From positions 213,273-277,272 of the forward strand of contig DASXLB010000004.1 in NCBI GenBank assembly GCA_036496585.1: DNA of 64,000 bases, given 5' to 3'. This document shows, piece after piece, positions 1 to 9,240 of the stretch (within the stretch, counting starts at the first letter, position 1; each line of letters opens with the position of its first letter). The position numbers and the translations under genes were made by a program. The stretch comes from Vicinamibacterales bacterium (lineage in GTDB: Bacteria > Acidobacteriota > Vicinamibacteria > Vicinamibacterales > 2-12-FULL-66-21). The notes under the pieces were generated by a model that was not told the origin of the DNA, searched no databases, and worked only from the letters and a program-made list of their open reading frames with translations.

Positions 1-33
1 CGTTTCGCGTTGAATCTGTTCGCCGCGATCTGA
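1..33 (+). CDS. possible 3' end of an upstream gene (partial)
   Basis: The first ten codons of frame 1 are open and end in TGA at 31-33, with mostly G or C in third positions like the genes in this window. Frame 3 is also open, to TAG at 45-47, but its third positions are less typical. A hairpin at 61-78 downstream would suit a gene end here. Nothing can be said about function. Confidence 0.3.
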   Translation, partial: RFALNLFAAI

Positions 34-60
34 ATTCCCTTTTCTAGCCATCCCGCGTGA

Positions 61-78
61 ACGGGCGGCTCCGCCCGT
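61..78 (+). terminator. GC hairpin downstream of the truncated upstream gene
   Basis: ACGGGCGG and CCGCCCGT form a perfect 8-base inverted repeat around two bases, effectively a 6-bp stem with a 6-nt loop. There is no T tract after it, so it is a weak intrinsic-terminator candidate. It lies between the upstream gene end and the DUF5916 gene. Confidence 0.35.
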
Positions 79-177
79 GCGCAGCCTCTCGCGCATCGCG
101 CCTTTCCAGGACCAATGCCGCGTCGCGACACTTCCTTGCAAACCCGCGCGCGCTCGACCCCGTCTAAGGAAGGGTCG

Positions 178-2706
178 ATGCTAAAAATCTCACTTCTGCT
201 CGCGCTGGCCGGTGTGTCGGGGCTGGCGAGCGAGGGCGGCGGCGCGTCGGGCACCATTGCGGCCGTCGCGGTGCCGGGGGCGACGGCGATCAAACTCGGG
301 TCGTTCAGCGAAGACGTCTGGGGGGCGGTCCCGGCGGTCAGCGATTTCCGGCAGCGCGAGCCGAAGGACGGCGGCGCACCCACGTTCGCGACCGACGTCA
401 AGGTCGCCTACGACGCGGAAAACCTGTACGTGGCGGTGCGTGCTCACGATCCGCAGCCCGAGCGGATCGTCGGCCATCGGACCCGACGGGATGCCGAGTC
501 GCCGTCGGACTGGATCCGCGTCATGGTCGACTCCTTCCACGACAAGCGGACCGCGTTCGAGTTCGGCGTGAACCCGGCTGGCGTCAAGAAAGACATCTAC
601 TGGTACGGTGATTCGAACGAGGACAGCGGCTGGGACGCCGTCTGGGACGTCGCCGTTGCGCGGGACGCCGACGGCTGGCGCGCCGAATTCCGGATTCCGT
701 TCAGCCAGTTGCGCTTTCATCCGTCGGACGATGCCGTCTTCGGCTTCGCCGTCGTGCGCGAGATCGGCCGGCTGCAGGAGACCGACACCTGGCCGTTCAT
801 CTCCAAGAGCGCGAGCGGCATCGTCTCGTCCTTTGGCGATCTGACGCACCTCAAGATCAGTCAGTCGCCCAAGCGGCTCGAGCTGGTGCCCTATGCGGTG
901 GCCCAGGTCGATACGCAGCCCACCGAGCCCGGCAATCCCCTCGTGTCGTCGCGCGATCAGCAACTGTCGGGAGGCGCGGATCTGAAGTACGCGGTTCGCC
1001 CGGGCGTCACCCTGACCGCGACGGTGAACCCCGACTTCGGCCAGGTCGAGGCCGATCCGGCCGTGGTGAACCTCTCCGGTTTCGAGACGTTCTTCGCGGA
1101 GCGCCGTCCCTTCTTCGTCGAAGGCAGCGGCATGTTCAACTTCGATCTCGACTGCAACGACGGCAGCTGCAGCGGGCTGTTTTACTCGCGGCGCATCGGC
1201 CGGCAGCCGCGCGGCGCGCCGGATCTCGTCGACGGCGCCTACGCGGTCGTCCCGCAGCAGACGACGATTTTCGGCGCGGCGAAGCTGACCGGGCGGCTGG
1301 GCAAGTTCTCGTTCGGCGCGCTCGACGGGGTCACCGCCGACGAGCAGGCGACGATTGCGGACGGGGCGGTGCGCACGCGGCAGATGGTCGAACCGCTGAC
1401 CAATTATGCGGTGCTGCGCGCCCGTCGCGAGTTCGCCAACCAGTCGGCGCTCGGCTTCATGCTCACCAGCACCGCGCGGCGCCTCGACGGCGTCACCGGG
1501 TTGCTGCCGGATTCGGCGGTGACCGGCGGCCTCGACTGGGACTGGCGCATGCTGAAGCGTTATGCCGTCCAGGGCTACTGGGTCGGCAGCACCGTGCACG
1601 GCGACGCGCCGGCGATCGATCTCCTGCAGACGAGCACCGTGCATGCGTTCCAGCGCCCGGACGCCGAACACGTCGAAGAGGATCCGACCCGCACGTCGAT
1701 GAACGGCAACGGCGGCCAGGTCTCGTTCAGCAAGATCGGCGGCGCGACGATCCGGTTCAACTCGAGCCTCAACTACAAGAGCCCGGGTCTCGAGATCAAC
1801 GACATCGGCTTCATGCAGCGCGCCGACACGCGCTCGATGAACAACTGGATGCAGTGGAAGCGCGACACGCCCTGGCGGTTCCTGCGCAGCGTGCGCTGGA
1901 ACCTGAACCAGTGGGCCGGGTGGAACTTCGGCGGCGATCGCCTGCAGAACGGCGGCAACGTCAACGCCCATTGGGTCTTCCGGAACAACTGGGCGACCGG
2001 CGCTGGCTACAACCTCAACGCCGCCAACTTTGACGACCGCGCCACCCGCGGTGTCGGCCCCGGCGCCATCGGCGTCAGCAATCGCAACTACTGGCAGTAC
2101 CTCAACACCGATTCGCGCAAGCCGGTATCGGCGGCGGTGTTCTTCAACTCGGGACGCGACGCGGCCGGCGGACACTGGATTGGCTGGAGTCCCAGCGTCA
2201 CCTACCGCCCCAGCTCGTTCGTCGAGATCAGCAGCGGCGTCGACTGGAGCCGCCAGGTCAACGACGCGCAGTGGATCGAGAACCGTCCGGACAACACCTA
2301 TGTGTTCGGCCGTCTCGACCAGCACACCGTCTCGATGAACTGGCGCGTCAACTACACGATCACGCCGCAGGTCTCGGTGCAGATCTACGCTGCGCCGTTC
2401 GTCTCGACCGGCGACTACGATCATTTCAAGGCGCTGCTCGACGGACGCGCGCCGCACTATGCCGACCGCTACGCGCCGATCGCCTACGACGGCACTCCCG
2501 ATTTCAACTACCGCTCGTTCCGTTCGACCAACGTGCTGCGCTGGGAGTACAAGCCCGGCTCCGCGCTCTTCGTCGTCTGGCAGCAGGGGCGCGAGGACGT
2601 CCTCGACTACGGGACCTTCCGGTTCGGGCGCGACCTCGGCGGCACGTTCGACGCGCCGGCGCACAACGTGTTTCTCGTCAAGATGAGTTACTGGATCAAC
2701 CAGTAA
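178..2706 (+). CDS. DUF5916 family outer-membrane protein with N-terminal CBM9-like domain
   Basis: This 842-residue exported protein starts at ATG 178, which has AAGGAAGG at 166-173; the frame is open back to 115 but upstream starts lack a ribosome site. A short hydrophobic signal segment (about residues 3-18) precedes a CBM9/DOMON-like beta-sandwich (about 35-230), with strand text such as VKVAYDAENLYVAVRAHD and FRIPFSQLRF. The remaining ~600 residues alternate aromatic and polar residues, as in a transmembrane beta barrel, and include the family-typical FFAERRPFFVEGSGMF. The family is common in Bacteroidetes and Acidobacteria beside hydrolases, and its substrate is unknown. A peptidase or carbohydrate role in the neighbourhood is not evident. 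The family call is confident; any biochemical function would be a guess. Confidence 0.85.
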   Translation: MLKISLLLALAGVSGLASEGGGASGTIAAVAVPGATAIKLGSFSEDVWGAVPAVSDFRQREPKDGGAPTFATDVKVAYDAENLYVAVRAHDPQPERIVGHRTRRDAESPSDWIRVMVDSFHDKRTAFEFGVNPAGVKKDIYWYGDSNEDSGWDAVWDVAVARDADGWRAEFRIPFSQLRFHPSDDAVFGFAVVREIGRLQETDTWPFISKSASGIVSSFGDLTHLKISQSPKRLELVPYAVAQVDTQPTEPGNPLVSSRDQQLSGGADLKYAVRPGVTLTATVNPDFGQVEADPAVVNLSGFETFFAERRPFFVEGSGMFNFDLDCNDGSCSGLFYSRRIGRQPRGAPDLVDGAYAVVPQQTTIFGAAKLTGRLGKFSFGALDGVTADEQATIADGAVRTRQMVEPLTNYAVLRARREFANQSALGFMLTSTARRLDGVTGLLPDSAVTGGLDWDWRMLKRYAVQGYWVGSTVHGDAPAIDLLQTSTVHAFQRPDAEHVEEDPTRTSMNGNGGQVSFSKIGGATIRFNSSLNYKSPGLEINDIGFMQRADTRSMNNWMQWKRDTPWRFLRSVRWNLNQWAGWNFGGDRLQNGGNVNAHWVFRNNWATGAGYNLNAANFDDRATRGVGPGAIGVSNRNYWQYLNTDSRKPVSAAVFFNSGRDAAGGHWIGWSPSVTYRPSSFVEISSGVDWSRQVNDAQWIENRPDNTYVFGRLDQHTVSMNWRVNYTITPQVSVQIYAAPFVSTGDYDHFKALLDGRAPHYADRYAPIAYDGTPDFNYRSFRSTNVLRWEYKPGSALFVVWQQGREDVLDYGTFRFGRDLGGTFDAPAHNVFLVKMSYWINQ

Positions 2707-2813
2707 CGGCAGCCAGGACCCGCGGCGCGACGCGCCGGCTCCCATCGACATCGCCGGCGCCGGCGAGGACACCATGAACCTGGACGAACACGGGAGTCGC
2801 GCCGCGCGGCGTG

Positions 2814-3788
2814 TCAGTAGCGCGCCGCGGCAGCGTCGATCTCCGTCTTGATCTCGACGACCAGCGCGGCGGGCGAGATCACGCGGGCGAGGGGCCCGAA
2901 CGACAGGATCCAGCTGCGCAGCGCCCAGTCGTTGGAGACCTCCAGGCTCAGGACGACCGCCCCGTCTGCGCGCGCGGTGGTCGACTGCGAGGGATGCCAG
3001 GTGCGTTCAGTGATGTAGGGAGCGATGCGCCCGTCGAAGACGATCTCGACGTGCTCGGGCGGACCCTCGTGCACGCCCAGCGAGTGCGCGAAGATCGTGT
3101 CGGGCAGCTCCGCCGGCGTGAACCGTTCCTCGTGCAGTGACACGCCGCGGATGCGCGCAACGCCGAAGGTCCGCACCTCCCGGTATTCCGGCACGTAGGC
3201 GAACAGATAGAGGCCGTCCGGGGAGTAGATCAGCCGGTACGGCTCGATCACGTATTCCTTCTCGCGCCGGCTCGACATCGAGAAGTACTTCATCGTCGCG
3301 CGGCGGTGGTTGAGCGTCGCGTCGAGGAGCTTTGCGACCAGCTCCCGGCCGGCGCGGCGGTCTCCCTCCGCTGACGCCGACCCCTTGGCCTGGAGGACGA
3401 GCGGCAGACGGTCGAGGAACCGGCGCATCTGCGGCGTCAGCACCGCCGCGAGCTTGTCGAAGGCGGCGGCGACATCCTGCTGGAACGGCGTCGCAGCCAG
3501 CATTTCGACCAGCGTGCGGCTGAAATAGAGCGCGCTCAGCTCGGCCAGCGTGAAGCCGGTGTCGTCGAGCCGCCGGAACGCCTTCGACTCGAGCGTCCAA
3601 TAGCGCTTGCCGTCGATGAGCTCGTCGAAGAGGGGGAACCCTGAAGTCTGCAGCGCTTCGAGGTCGCGCCGAATCGTGCGTGTCGTGACGCCGGTGCGGC
3701 TGGCCAGATCGTCGATGGTGAGACGGCGCGACGCTTCCAGGTCGCGCAGGACCGACCACTGGCGGATGACTTCGGCGTTGCGCGGCAC
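2814..3788 (-). CDS. WYL-domain transcriptional regulator (HTH_11/DeoR-type N-terminus)
   Basis: This 324-residue regulator has a GTG start at 3788 preceded by AAGGGA. Residues about 8-60 form a helix-turn-helix (DLASRTGVTTRTIRRDLEAL), a DeoR/HTH_11-type DNA-binding domain. Residues about 150-240 carry a WYL-like ligand domain, including VIEPYRLIYSPDGLYLFAY, followed by the usual C-terminal WCX-like extension. WYL proteins often sense nucleic acids or nucleotides and frequently control DNA-damage or defence genes. Here the neighbours are a DUF5916 gene (convergent) and a secreted nuclease gene on the same strand upstream, so regulation of the nuclease is possible but unproven. Confidence 0.85.
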   Translation of the reverse strand: MPRNAEVIRQWSVLRDLEASRRLTIDDLASRTGVTTRTIRRDLEALQTSGFPLFDELIDGKRYWTLESKAFRRLDDTGFTLAELSALYFSRTLVEMLAATPFQQDVAAAFDKLAAVLTPQMRRFLDRLPLVLQAKGSASAEGDRRAGRELVAKLLDATLNHRRATMKYFSMSSRREKEYVIEPYRLIYSPDGLYLFAYVPEYREVRTFGVARIRGVSLHEERFTPAELPDTIFAHSLGVHEGPPEHVEIVFDGRIAPYITERTWHPSQSTTARADGAVVLSLEVSNDWALRSWILSFGPLARVISPAALVVEIKTEIDAAAARY

Positions 3789-3845
3789 GTCCCTTAACTT
3801 ATCAGGTGTCCCGCGCCACGGCCGGCGGCGGCGCCTCTCGCGCCC

Positions 3846-6800
3846 CTATGGCCGGCGCACGCGCACGTCCGTCCGAGCCGTCGACACGTTGCCCGATCCG
3901 TCCCCGCACGACACGGTGATGGTGTAGATGAGCGCCAGATCCTTCTTCGGTTCTCTCTCCGCTTTCAGCAGCACCAGATGCGGTCCCACCACGACGACAT
4001 CGACGTCGGGATCCTTTTCGCCCTTCCGGGGGCCATGATCGATCAGGTCGTCGGCGTTGCTCGTCACGCTCAGCGAGCAGACCGGAGCGCCGACGTTGTC
4101 GGTCGCCGTGTAACCGACGAGAACCGGCCACAAGGTGTTGGTCGAAAAGAACAGCGTGTCTGGCGTCGCTTTGAGATTGCTGATCACCGGCGCGAGCGTG
4201 TCGACGACGGCGAGCGACGAGGTGGCGGCGGCCGCGGCGACGTTGCCATCGCCGGCATAGCTGAAGGCCACCGTGTAGGGACCGCCGGACGGGGTCAGCG
4301 ATCCCGTGGGGAGCGTCGCCGAGAACCGCCCGTCTGCCGCAATCGCGGCTGCCACGGTCGACCCGTTGAGGGAGATCGCGACGCTGCCGCCCGGCACGAC
4401 TCCACCCGCCAGGATCACGCCGCCGAGCGTCGTCGACGCCGTCCCGGCCTCGATCGAGGGGGACGAGAGCGACGTGAAGCCCGCCGTCGCCTTGCTCACC
4501 GTGAAGATCTGGGTCACCACTGGCGCCGGCCCGTAGTTGTCGCTGCCCTCCTGCGAGGCGGCGATGCTGCAGGCACCGGCAGCGACGATGGTGATCGTGG
4601 CGCCGTTCTGACCGCCGCTGACGCACATGCCCGACGCGGCGAAGACGACCGGATTGCCCGACGCGCCGCCGCCGGCGCTGACCGTGAACGGCGCATCGCC
4701 GTAGGTCCGATCGCCGAGGGCGCCGAACGTGATCGCCTGCGTGCCCTTGTCGGCCGTGAAGGTCTGATCCACCGGAACAGCCCTGGCATAGGCCTGGCCG
4801 GCGTTCGTGCCGCCCGGCTGCGTCGCGCGGATCGTGACCGGCCCTGCGCCGAGCAGGTGGACCGTGCCGTTCGCGTCGATCGTCGCGGGTCCCGACGTCA
4901 CCGTGAGCGTCACCGGCAGCCCGGAGTCCGCGGTGGCCGTGACGACGAAGTCGGCGTCGCCGAAACGATGCGCGGCGATCGGCGCGAACGCGATTTCCTG
5001 CGCCTGAGGGTTGTTGCCGTTGATGCCTGCCTGGATGCAGTTCTGGATCTTCGGCGGGACGTTGGAGAAGAGGTCGTAGCCGGTCAGTGCCTCGACGGCG
5101 TCGACGGTGGTCAGGTAGTTCATCCAGTCGTCGGGGCTGTTGGTCCGGATGCCCTGGGCGTTGGGCATGATCACGGCGATGGTGCGGGCCGCACACGTCA
5201 CGCGCGACGCGTCGTCGGCGCCGCGATCGAAGGGCAGGACCAGCGCGACCTTCCAGGTGTAGGCCGGGACGGTGACGTGGCCGTTGTCGACAGTCGTGGC
5301 GAATCCGTTGCTGCCGGTGCCGCCGGCGCCGGCCGGACCCGACACCACGTAGATCTCGTAGGGCGGATTCTGGCGATCGGTGCCAAGGAGCGACCGGAGG
5401 TAGTTCTCGAGGTTCGCCCACGGACCCTGGTTGTTGTCGGGCGCCTGGGCGACCATGTTCGACATCAGGTAGGTCGCCTGGTTGATCGGAATCGACGTCT
5501 CCAGGTCGCGATCGGCGTTGGGCGTCATGTGGCCGCGATCGAAGCCGCTCGATTGGAAGCTGAACGACTGGACGCGATACCAATCGGGCGGCACCTCGGG
5601 ATCGGCGCGGAAGGTGTCGACGCGCACGAGCGTGCCGAACCATTCCGGCGTCAGGTGCCAGCTCACCCAGTTCGGCCGTCCGAGGCTGCGGTTGTACGAC
5701 AGCGCATACTCCGGCTTCGTCATCAGGTAGTTGTCCGGCTGATTGACGTCGGCCGTCGCGCTGGTCGGATTCCCGAGCGTGAGGTGCACGCCGGCGGGAT
5801 ACGGTGGCGCGGCGCCAGTGGCGATCGAGAACGACCATGAATAGTCGGCCGGCAGGTGATCGGTGCCCGGCTGCAGGTCATCGGTGTCCTGGTCCGATAC
5901 CTGATCCTTGAAGACGGTCGCCGTACAGGTCTCGCCGGCGGCGAAATTCGCGTTCGGAGTGATGTACTGATCGCGCGCGCCGGGGCCCGTCGCGGTGGTG
6001 GCGCTGTCGTGCACGCCGGTCGTCGAGCAGACGAGGTGGAACCACGCTCCGGACACGTCGACCGGCTCGGTGAAGCTGACCTCGATTGTCGCGTCGCGCG
6101 GCGCCGTCACGGCGCCGGGCAGCGGATCCGTCGTGAGGACGGACGGACCGATCTCGACGATCGGCGCCGTCGTGAACGGCGAAGGCGGACCGGTGGCGAA
6201 GTCGGCGCCGTTGTCATTGGTGTCGATGAAGCCGGCGCCCTGGCGGAAGAGCGCAGTCGCCGGACCCGGCTGCGGCGCCGCGGTGGCGCCTTCGTGGCAG
6301 GTGGCGCTGCCGCCGTATCCGACGAAATCGCGGACGTGCAGACTGGAGATCGGGCACGGGCCGGTCAGCGTGTCGCCGTTGTCGACCAGCGCCACCTTGC
6401 CGGTCGTCTGGCTCATGTTGATCTGGCCGGAGATATTGGCGTCGGGCAGCGCCGCGCCGTTGGCGCCGCCAGACGCGAGCGCGACGAGATAGTACTGATT
6501 CGGCGCGATCGTTCCGCCGAGCGGCTGCTTGTTGTCCCAGCTCGTGCCGGTGGCCGCCGCGTACTGCAGCGACCATCCGGCGAGATCGACGGTCGTGCTC
6601 CCTCGGTTATAGAGCTGCACGAAGTCGTTCTGATAGCTGGCGCCGCTGTTGCCGCCGCCGCCGTACAGCTGACTGATGACGATCGTGCTGTTGGCGAGGG
6701 GCGCCGTCACGGTGACGGGCAGGTTGAACGAAAAAGTACGGCCTTGATCGTCGCTGAGGGTGATCGGCAGCTGTTTCGGCCCGGGAGCGATCGCCGCGTC

Positions 6801-7949
6801 AACGGTCGCCGCAAACGTGAACGTGCCGGTCCCGTCTGCCGGAAATGATTGCACAGCGTTCCCGCCGATAGCTGAGAGATCGCCCGTCACCGTCACGCCG
6901 GTGCTCACCGGATTGGTACCCGGCGTGGCGGTGACGGTGAGCGTCGTGGTGCTCCCAGCCGGCACGCTCGCCGGACTTGCGCCGCCGGTCGCCGTCGGTG
7001 ACGTCGCCGACACGACGGTGATCGAGACGGACGACGTCGGGGCGCTCCGCGATTGATCGTCGGTGATAATGGCGCTGAGCGACGTCGCGCCGCCGCTGAT
7101 GCCGCTCGGGACGACTCCGGCGAACGCGAACGTGTTGCCGCCTTGATTCGTGAACACCGGCGTGCCGAGCCCGATCGAGACCAGATTCCCGGTAACGGCC
7201 AGGCCCGTGCTGGTCGGATTCGTGCCGGGTGTGACGTTGACCGTCAGCGTGATCGGATCGCCCGGCGCGTAGCTCAGTGCGTTCGACGTCATCGTGCCGG
7301 ACGGGTTCGTCGACGACGCGCTGCATGGCGCGAAGATCGCGGCGGTGTTGCGGGGGTTCGGCGCGCCTGTCGAGAAATCGCTCGCGTTGTTGTCGGTGTC
7401 GGCGCAGCCGTTGCCGCCCCTGAACGCGGCTGTCGTGTTGGAGAGCCCCGGGCCGATCGCCCCTTCGAAGCAACCGCTCGTGCCCGGGCTGTTATACCCG
7501 AGGACGTCGACGACGCCCGCCGGGCATGCACCCGTCAGGCTCGTGGTCGCAGCGGAGAGCGCGACCTTCCCGGCCGTCGCACTCATCGCGATCGTGCCGC
7601 TGGCGTCGGGCGTCGGGAGACTGGTGGTGCCGCCCGTGCCGGCGGATTCCTGGACGAGATAGTACTGTCCGGGCGCGAGCGTCACGGCCGTAAGCGGCGT
7701 GACCTGCCAGGTGGTGCCCGCCGCCGATGCGTACTGCACCGACATGCCGGCCAGGCTGACCGGCGTGTTGCCGCGGTTGAAGAGCTCGATGAAGTCGTTC
7801 TTCCACGTGGAGCCGGCATTGCCGCCGCCGCCGTAGACCTGGCTGATGACCACGCCGCTCGACACCGCCGCGACGCCATCTGATCGATGCAGCAGACAGC
7901 CGGCGACGGCGACGAACACGAAGAACCCGCGAAGAATCCTGGAGCGCAT
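3846..7949 (-). CDS. secreted multidomain DNA/RNA non-specific endonuclease with two lamin-tail domains
   Basis: This is a 1367-residue exported nuclease. ATG 7949 is chosen because it starts a clean signal peptide (RSRILRGFFVFVAVAGCLL) and has AAAGGG upstream; further ATGs lie at 7967 and 8048. Domain order: lamin-tail domain about 30-185 (VVISQVYGGGGNAGSTWKND), Ig-like spacer repeats, a second lamin-tail domain about 422-590 (IVISQLYGGGGNSGASYQND), a Big_5-like domain, and a NUC1 domain about 715-960 with the DRGHM catalytic motif near residues 804-808. The metal-ligand Asn segment NMVAQAPDNNQGPW follows it. The C-terminal ~380 residues are more Ig/MBG-type sandwich repeats. The likely role is digestion of extracellular nucleic acid for nutrient or phosphate uptake. 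Lamin-tail domains are common in secreted bacterial nucleases and probably bind surfaces or substrate. Confidence 0.88.
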   Translation of the reverse strand: MRSRILRGFFVFVAVAGCLLHRSDGVAAVSSGVVISQVYGGGGNAGSTWKNDFIELFNRGNTPVSLAGMSVQYASAAGTTWQVTPLTAVTLAPGQYYLVQESAGTGGTTSLPTPDASGTIAMSATAGKVALSAATTSLTGACPAGVVDVLGYNSPGTSGCFEGAIGPGLSNTTAAFRGGNGCADTDNNASDFSTGAPNPRNTAAIFAPCSASSTNPSGTMTSNALSYAPGDPITLTVNVTPGTNPTSTGLAVTGNLVSIGLGTPVFTNQGGNTFAFAGVVPSGISGGATSLSAIITDDQSRSAPTSSVSITVVSATSPTATGGASPASVPAGSTTTLTVTATPGTNPVSTGVTVTGDLSAIGGNAVQSFPADGTGTFTFAATVDAAIAPGPKQLPITLSDDQGRTFSFNLPVTVTAPLANSTIVISQLYGGGGNSGASYQNDFVQLYNRGSTTVDLAGWSLQYAAATGTSWDNKQPLGGTIAPNQYYLVALASGGANGAALPDANISGQINMSQTTGKVALVDNGDTLTGPCPISSLHVRDFVGYGGSATCHEGATAAPQPGPATALFRQGAGFIDTNDNGADFATGPPSPFTTAPIVEIGPSVLTTDPLPGAVTAPRDATIEVSFTEPVDVSGAWFHLVCSTTGVHDSATTATGPGARDQYITPNANFAAGETCTATVFKDQVSDQDTDDLQPGTDHLPADYSWSFSIATGAAPPYPAGVHLTLGNPTSATADVNQPDNYLMTKPEYALSYNRSLGRPNWVSWHLTPEWFGTLVRVDTFRADPEVPPDWYRVQSFSFQSSGFDRGHMTPNADRDLETSIPINQATYLMSNMVAQAPDNNQGPWANLENYLRSLLGTDRQNPPYEIYVVSGPAGAGGTGSNGFATTVDNGHVTVPAYTWKVALVLPFDRGADDASRVTCAARTIAVIMPNAQGIRTNSPDDWMNYLTTVDAVEALTGYDLFSNVPPKIQNCIQAGINGNNPQAQEIAFAPIAAHRFGDADFVVTATADSGLPVTLTVTSGPATIDANGTVHLLGAGPVTIRATQPGGTNAGQAYARAVPVDQTFTADKGTQAITFGALGDRTYGDAPFTVSAGGGASGNPVVFAASGMCVSGGQNGATITIVAAGACSIAASQEGSDNYGPAPVVTQIFTVSKATAGFTSLSSPSIEAGTASTTLGGVILAGGVVPGGSVAISLNGSTVAAAIAADGRFSATLPTGSLTPSGGPYTVAFSYAGDGNVAAAAATSSLAVVDTLAPVISNLKATPDTLFFSTNTLWPVLVGYTATDNVGAPVCSLSVTSNADDLIDHGPRKGEKDPDVDVVVVGPHLVLLKAEREPKKDLALIYTITVSCGDGSGNVSTARTDVRVRRP

Positions 7950-8000
7950 GAAGGCAACCCTTTGCATTGATAGCGTCGACGAGGGACCGGACCGCTGCGG

Positions 8001-8030
8001 ATTCTGTGCGATCTCCGCGGATCCGGTCAA
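8001..8030 (-). promoter_or_regulatory. sigma70-like promoter candidate for the nuclease gene
   Basis: On the minus strand TTGACC (8025-8030) is followed after 18 nt by CAGAAT (8001-8006). This would start transcription near 7993 and give a leader of about 44 nt to ATG 7949. It is one of the few sites in the window with a recognisable -35 element. Confidence 0.45.
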
Positions 8031-8262
8031 CGACGACCGTGCAAACACGCGCGGACCTCGGCCTGACCTTCCTTGTCACGGGCGGACCGTAGAGTCGGGG
8101 TCAGGAGGCGGAAGGCATGCAGCGGCGTACCACAGCAGCAGCGATATGGATTGATCTCGGGGAGAGGACGGTCGCACCCGGGCCGACAGGGCGCCGCACG
8201 GGACGGCTGGGAACCTTCTCCGCCGTGGGAACCGGGCTCGACAGGTATCGGATGCTTGATTT

Positions 8263-8297
8263 GAAACGCCGGCGGGCACAGATTCGCGCCCGCCGGG
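8263..8297 (-). terminator. intrinsic terminator hairpin of the 57-residue protein gene
   Basis: On the minus strand CCGGCGGGC (8288-8296) pairs with GCCCGCCGG (8269-8277), giving a 9-bp perfect stem with a 10-nt loop. CG and TTTCAA follow. It begins 14 nt past the stop codon of the small gene. Confidence 0.65.
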
Positions 8298-8310
8298 AAT
8301 TAGGGTTGAC

Positions 8311-8484
8311 TTAAGCGGCCGCTGCCGTCTTCTTCAGTTCGAGCTTGCGGACGACGATTCGCGCCGGACGCCTGGAATCGCACTCGTGCCACCAGATCCC
8401 CTCGCGTACCCACCATCCGCCCTCGCCCTGATCGTCGAACAACACTCCGCACCGCGCGCAGACGTCGAAATCGAGCTTGGGCAT
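8311..8484 (-). CDS. 57-residue zinc-knuckle-like microprotein
   Basis: This short frame (ATG 8484, stop TAA 8311) encodes MPKLDFDVCARCG and then a WW-rich middle, GGWWVREGIWWHEC. The pair C9-x2-C12 plus H33 and C35 could bind one zinc ion, and the C-terminus is basic with an alanine tail. I do not recognise a named family. Support for it being real comes from the clustered Cys/His/Trp residues, the matching terminator just downstream and normal codon use. It stands alone between the secreted nuclease and an LTXXQ protein. A role as a small nucleic-acid- or protein-binding factor is inference. Confidence 0.6.
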   Translation of the reverse strand: MPKLDFDVCARCGVLFDDQGEGGWWVREGIWWHECDSRRPARIVVRKLELKKTAAAA

Positions 8485-8581
8485 ATCCGTTCGTCCGTGA
8501 CTATCAGGAGCCTGGCTGGCAGGGCTCCCAACCGTTAGGACGCCGGAGGCGGCGAAATCGTTTCCACTTGGTCCGACCCCG

Positions 8582-9067
8582 CTAAAGATCGTGTCCGCCT
8601 GGGGATCCGGGCCGCGGCGGTCCCTGGGGGCCGCGCCCTTCCGGGGGCGGCGGCTTCTGTTCTGCGAGCTGTTGCCGCTGGGCGGGAGTCAACACGGCGG
8701 CCACCTTCTGCATCAGCTCGACGCGATGGTCGAGCTCGGCGCTCTGGGCCGTCTTGAGCGCCGCCGCAGCCGCCGCGATCGCCTGCGGATCGGGGGTATC
8801 GGCCAGTACGGCGGCGTGCAGCGTCTGTTCGGCCGCGCGAAGTTGGACGGGGGGGGCGCCGCTCTGCCGCTCCTGCTCCATGATGGCGCGCACCTGCTCC
8901 CGTTGAGCATCGGTGAGCCCGACCTGGTTCAGTCCGGGCAGAATCCCCATCGGGCCGCCGGGCCCGCCAGGCCCGCCCCTGCCGCCGCGGCCTTGTGCCA
9001 TGGCTGGGAGCGCGCCGAGAGACAGCATCAGGGCCGCCACCGCGAAGGTTGAGAATCGACGTGTCAT
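8582..9067 (-). CDS. LTXXQ-motif (Spy/CpxP-like) periplasmic protein
   Basis: This 161-residue exported protein starts at ATG 9067 with an AGGAGG ribosome site. A signal peptide ends at ALPAMA, followed by a glycine/proline-rich linker. A helical core carries two LTxxQ motifs, LTDAQREQVRAI and LTPAQRQQL, as in Spy/CpxP and heavy-metal-responsive periplasmic proteins. Family members act as periplasmic chaperones or stress sensors. The tail is Pro/Gly-rich and ends GGHDL. It is divergent from the exported glycine-rich protein at 9241, with 173 bp between the start codons, so the two could share regulation. Confidence 0.8.
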   Translation of the reverse strand: MTRRFSTFAVAALMLSLGALPAMAQGRGGRGGPGGPGGPMGILPGLNQVGLTDAQREQVRAIMEQERQSGAPPVQLRAAEQTLHAAVLADTPDPQAIAAAAAALKTAQSAELDHRVELMQKVAAVLTPAQRQQLAEQKPPPPEGRGPQGPPRPGSPGGHDL

Positions 9068-9240
9068 CGAAAGCCTCCTGTTACCTTCTTCGACTCGCTT
9101 CATGCCCGTTTCCTTCCATGAAATAAGTACGACAGGGGCGCGCCGGCTTGCTTCTCGCCGCGGCCAGTGGCTTGATAGGGGTACGGCACCTGCCGTCGCA
9201 ACACGCGCAGCATGCGAGACTTCATCAACGGGCGGCAATC

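Larger units (their letters stand above)
7950..8310. other. 361-bp intergenic region between two minus-strand genes
   Basis: I see no convincing gene here. Several short frames are open but have neither a good start nor recognisable protein text. The region holds a promoter candidate for the nuclease gene (8001-8030) and a terminator hairpin for the small gene at 8311-8484. Confidence 0.6.

Noticed and set aside
2715-2745. GGCGCG-A-CGCGCC palindrome after the DUF5916 gene as a terminator
   Set aside because: The loop is only one base unless the stem is cut to four pairs, and no T tract follows.
190-2775. Very long open frame antisense to the DUF5916 gene
   Set aside because: It mirrors the + strand gene; its text is Arg/Val/Asp-rich without motifs. 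GC-rich codon bias creates such antisense frames across the window (also 3978-5840, 14126-17404, 24491-27442, 27755-29731, 49152-51356).
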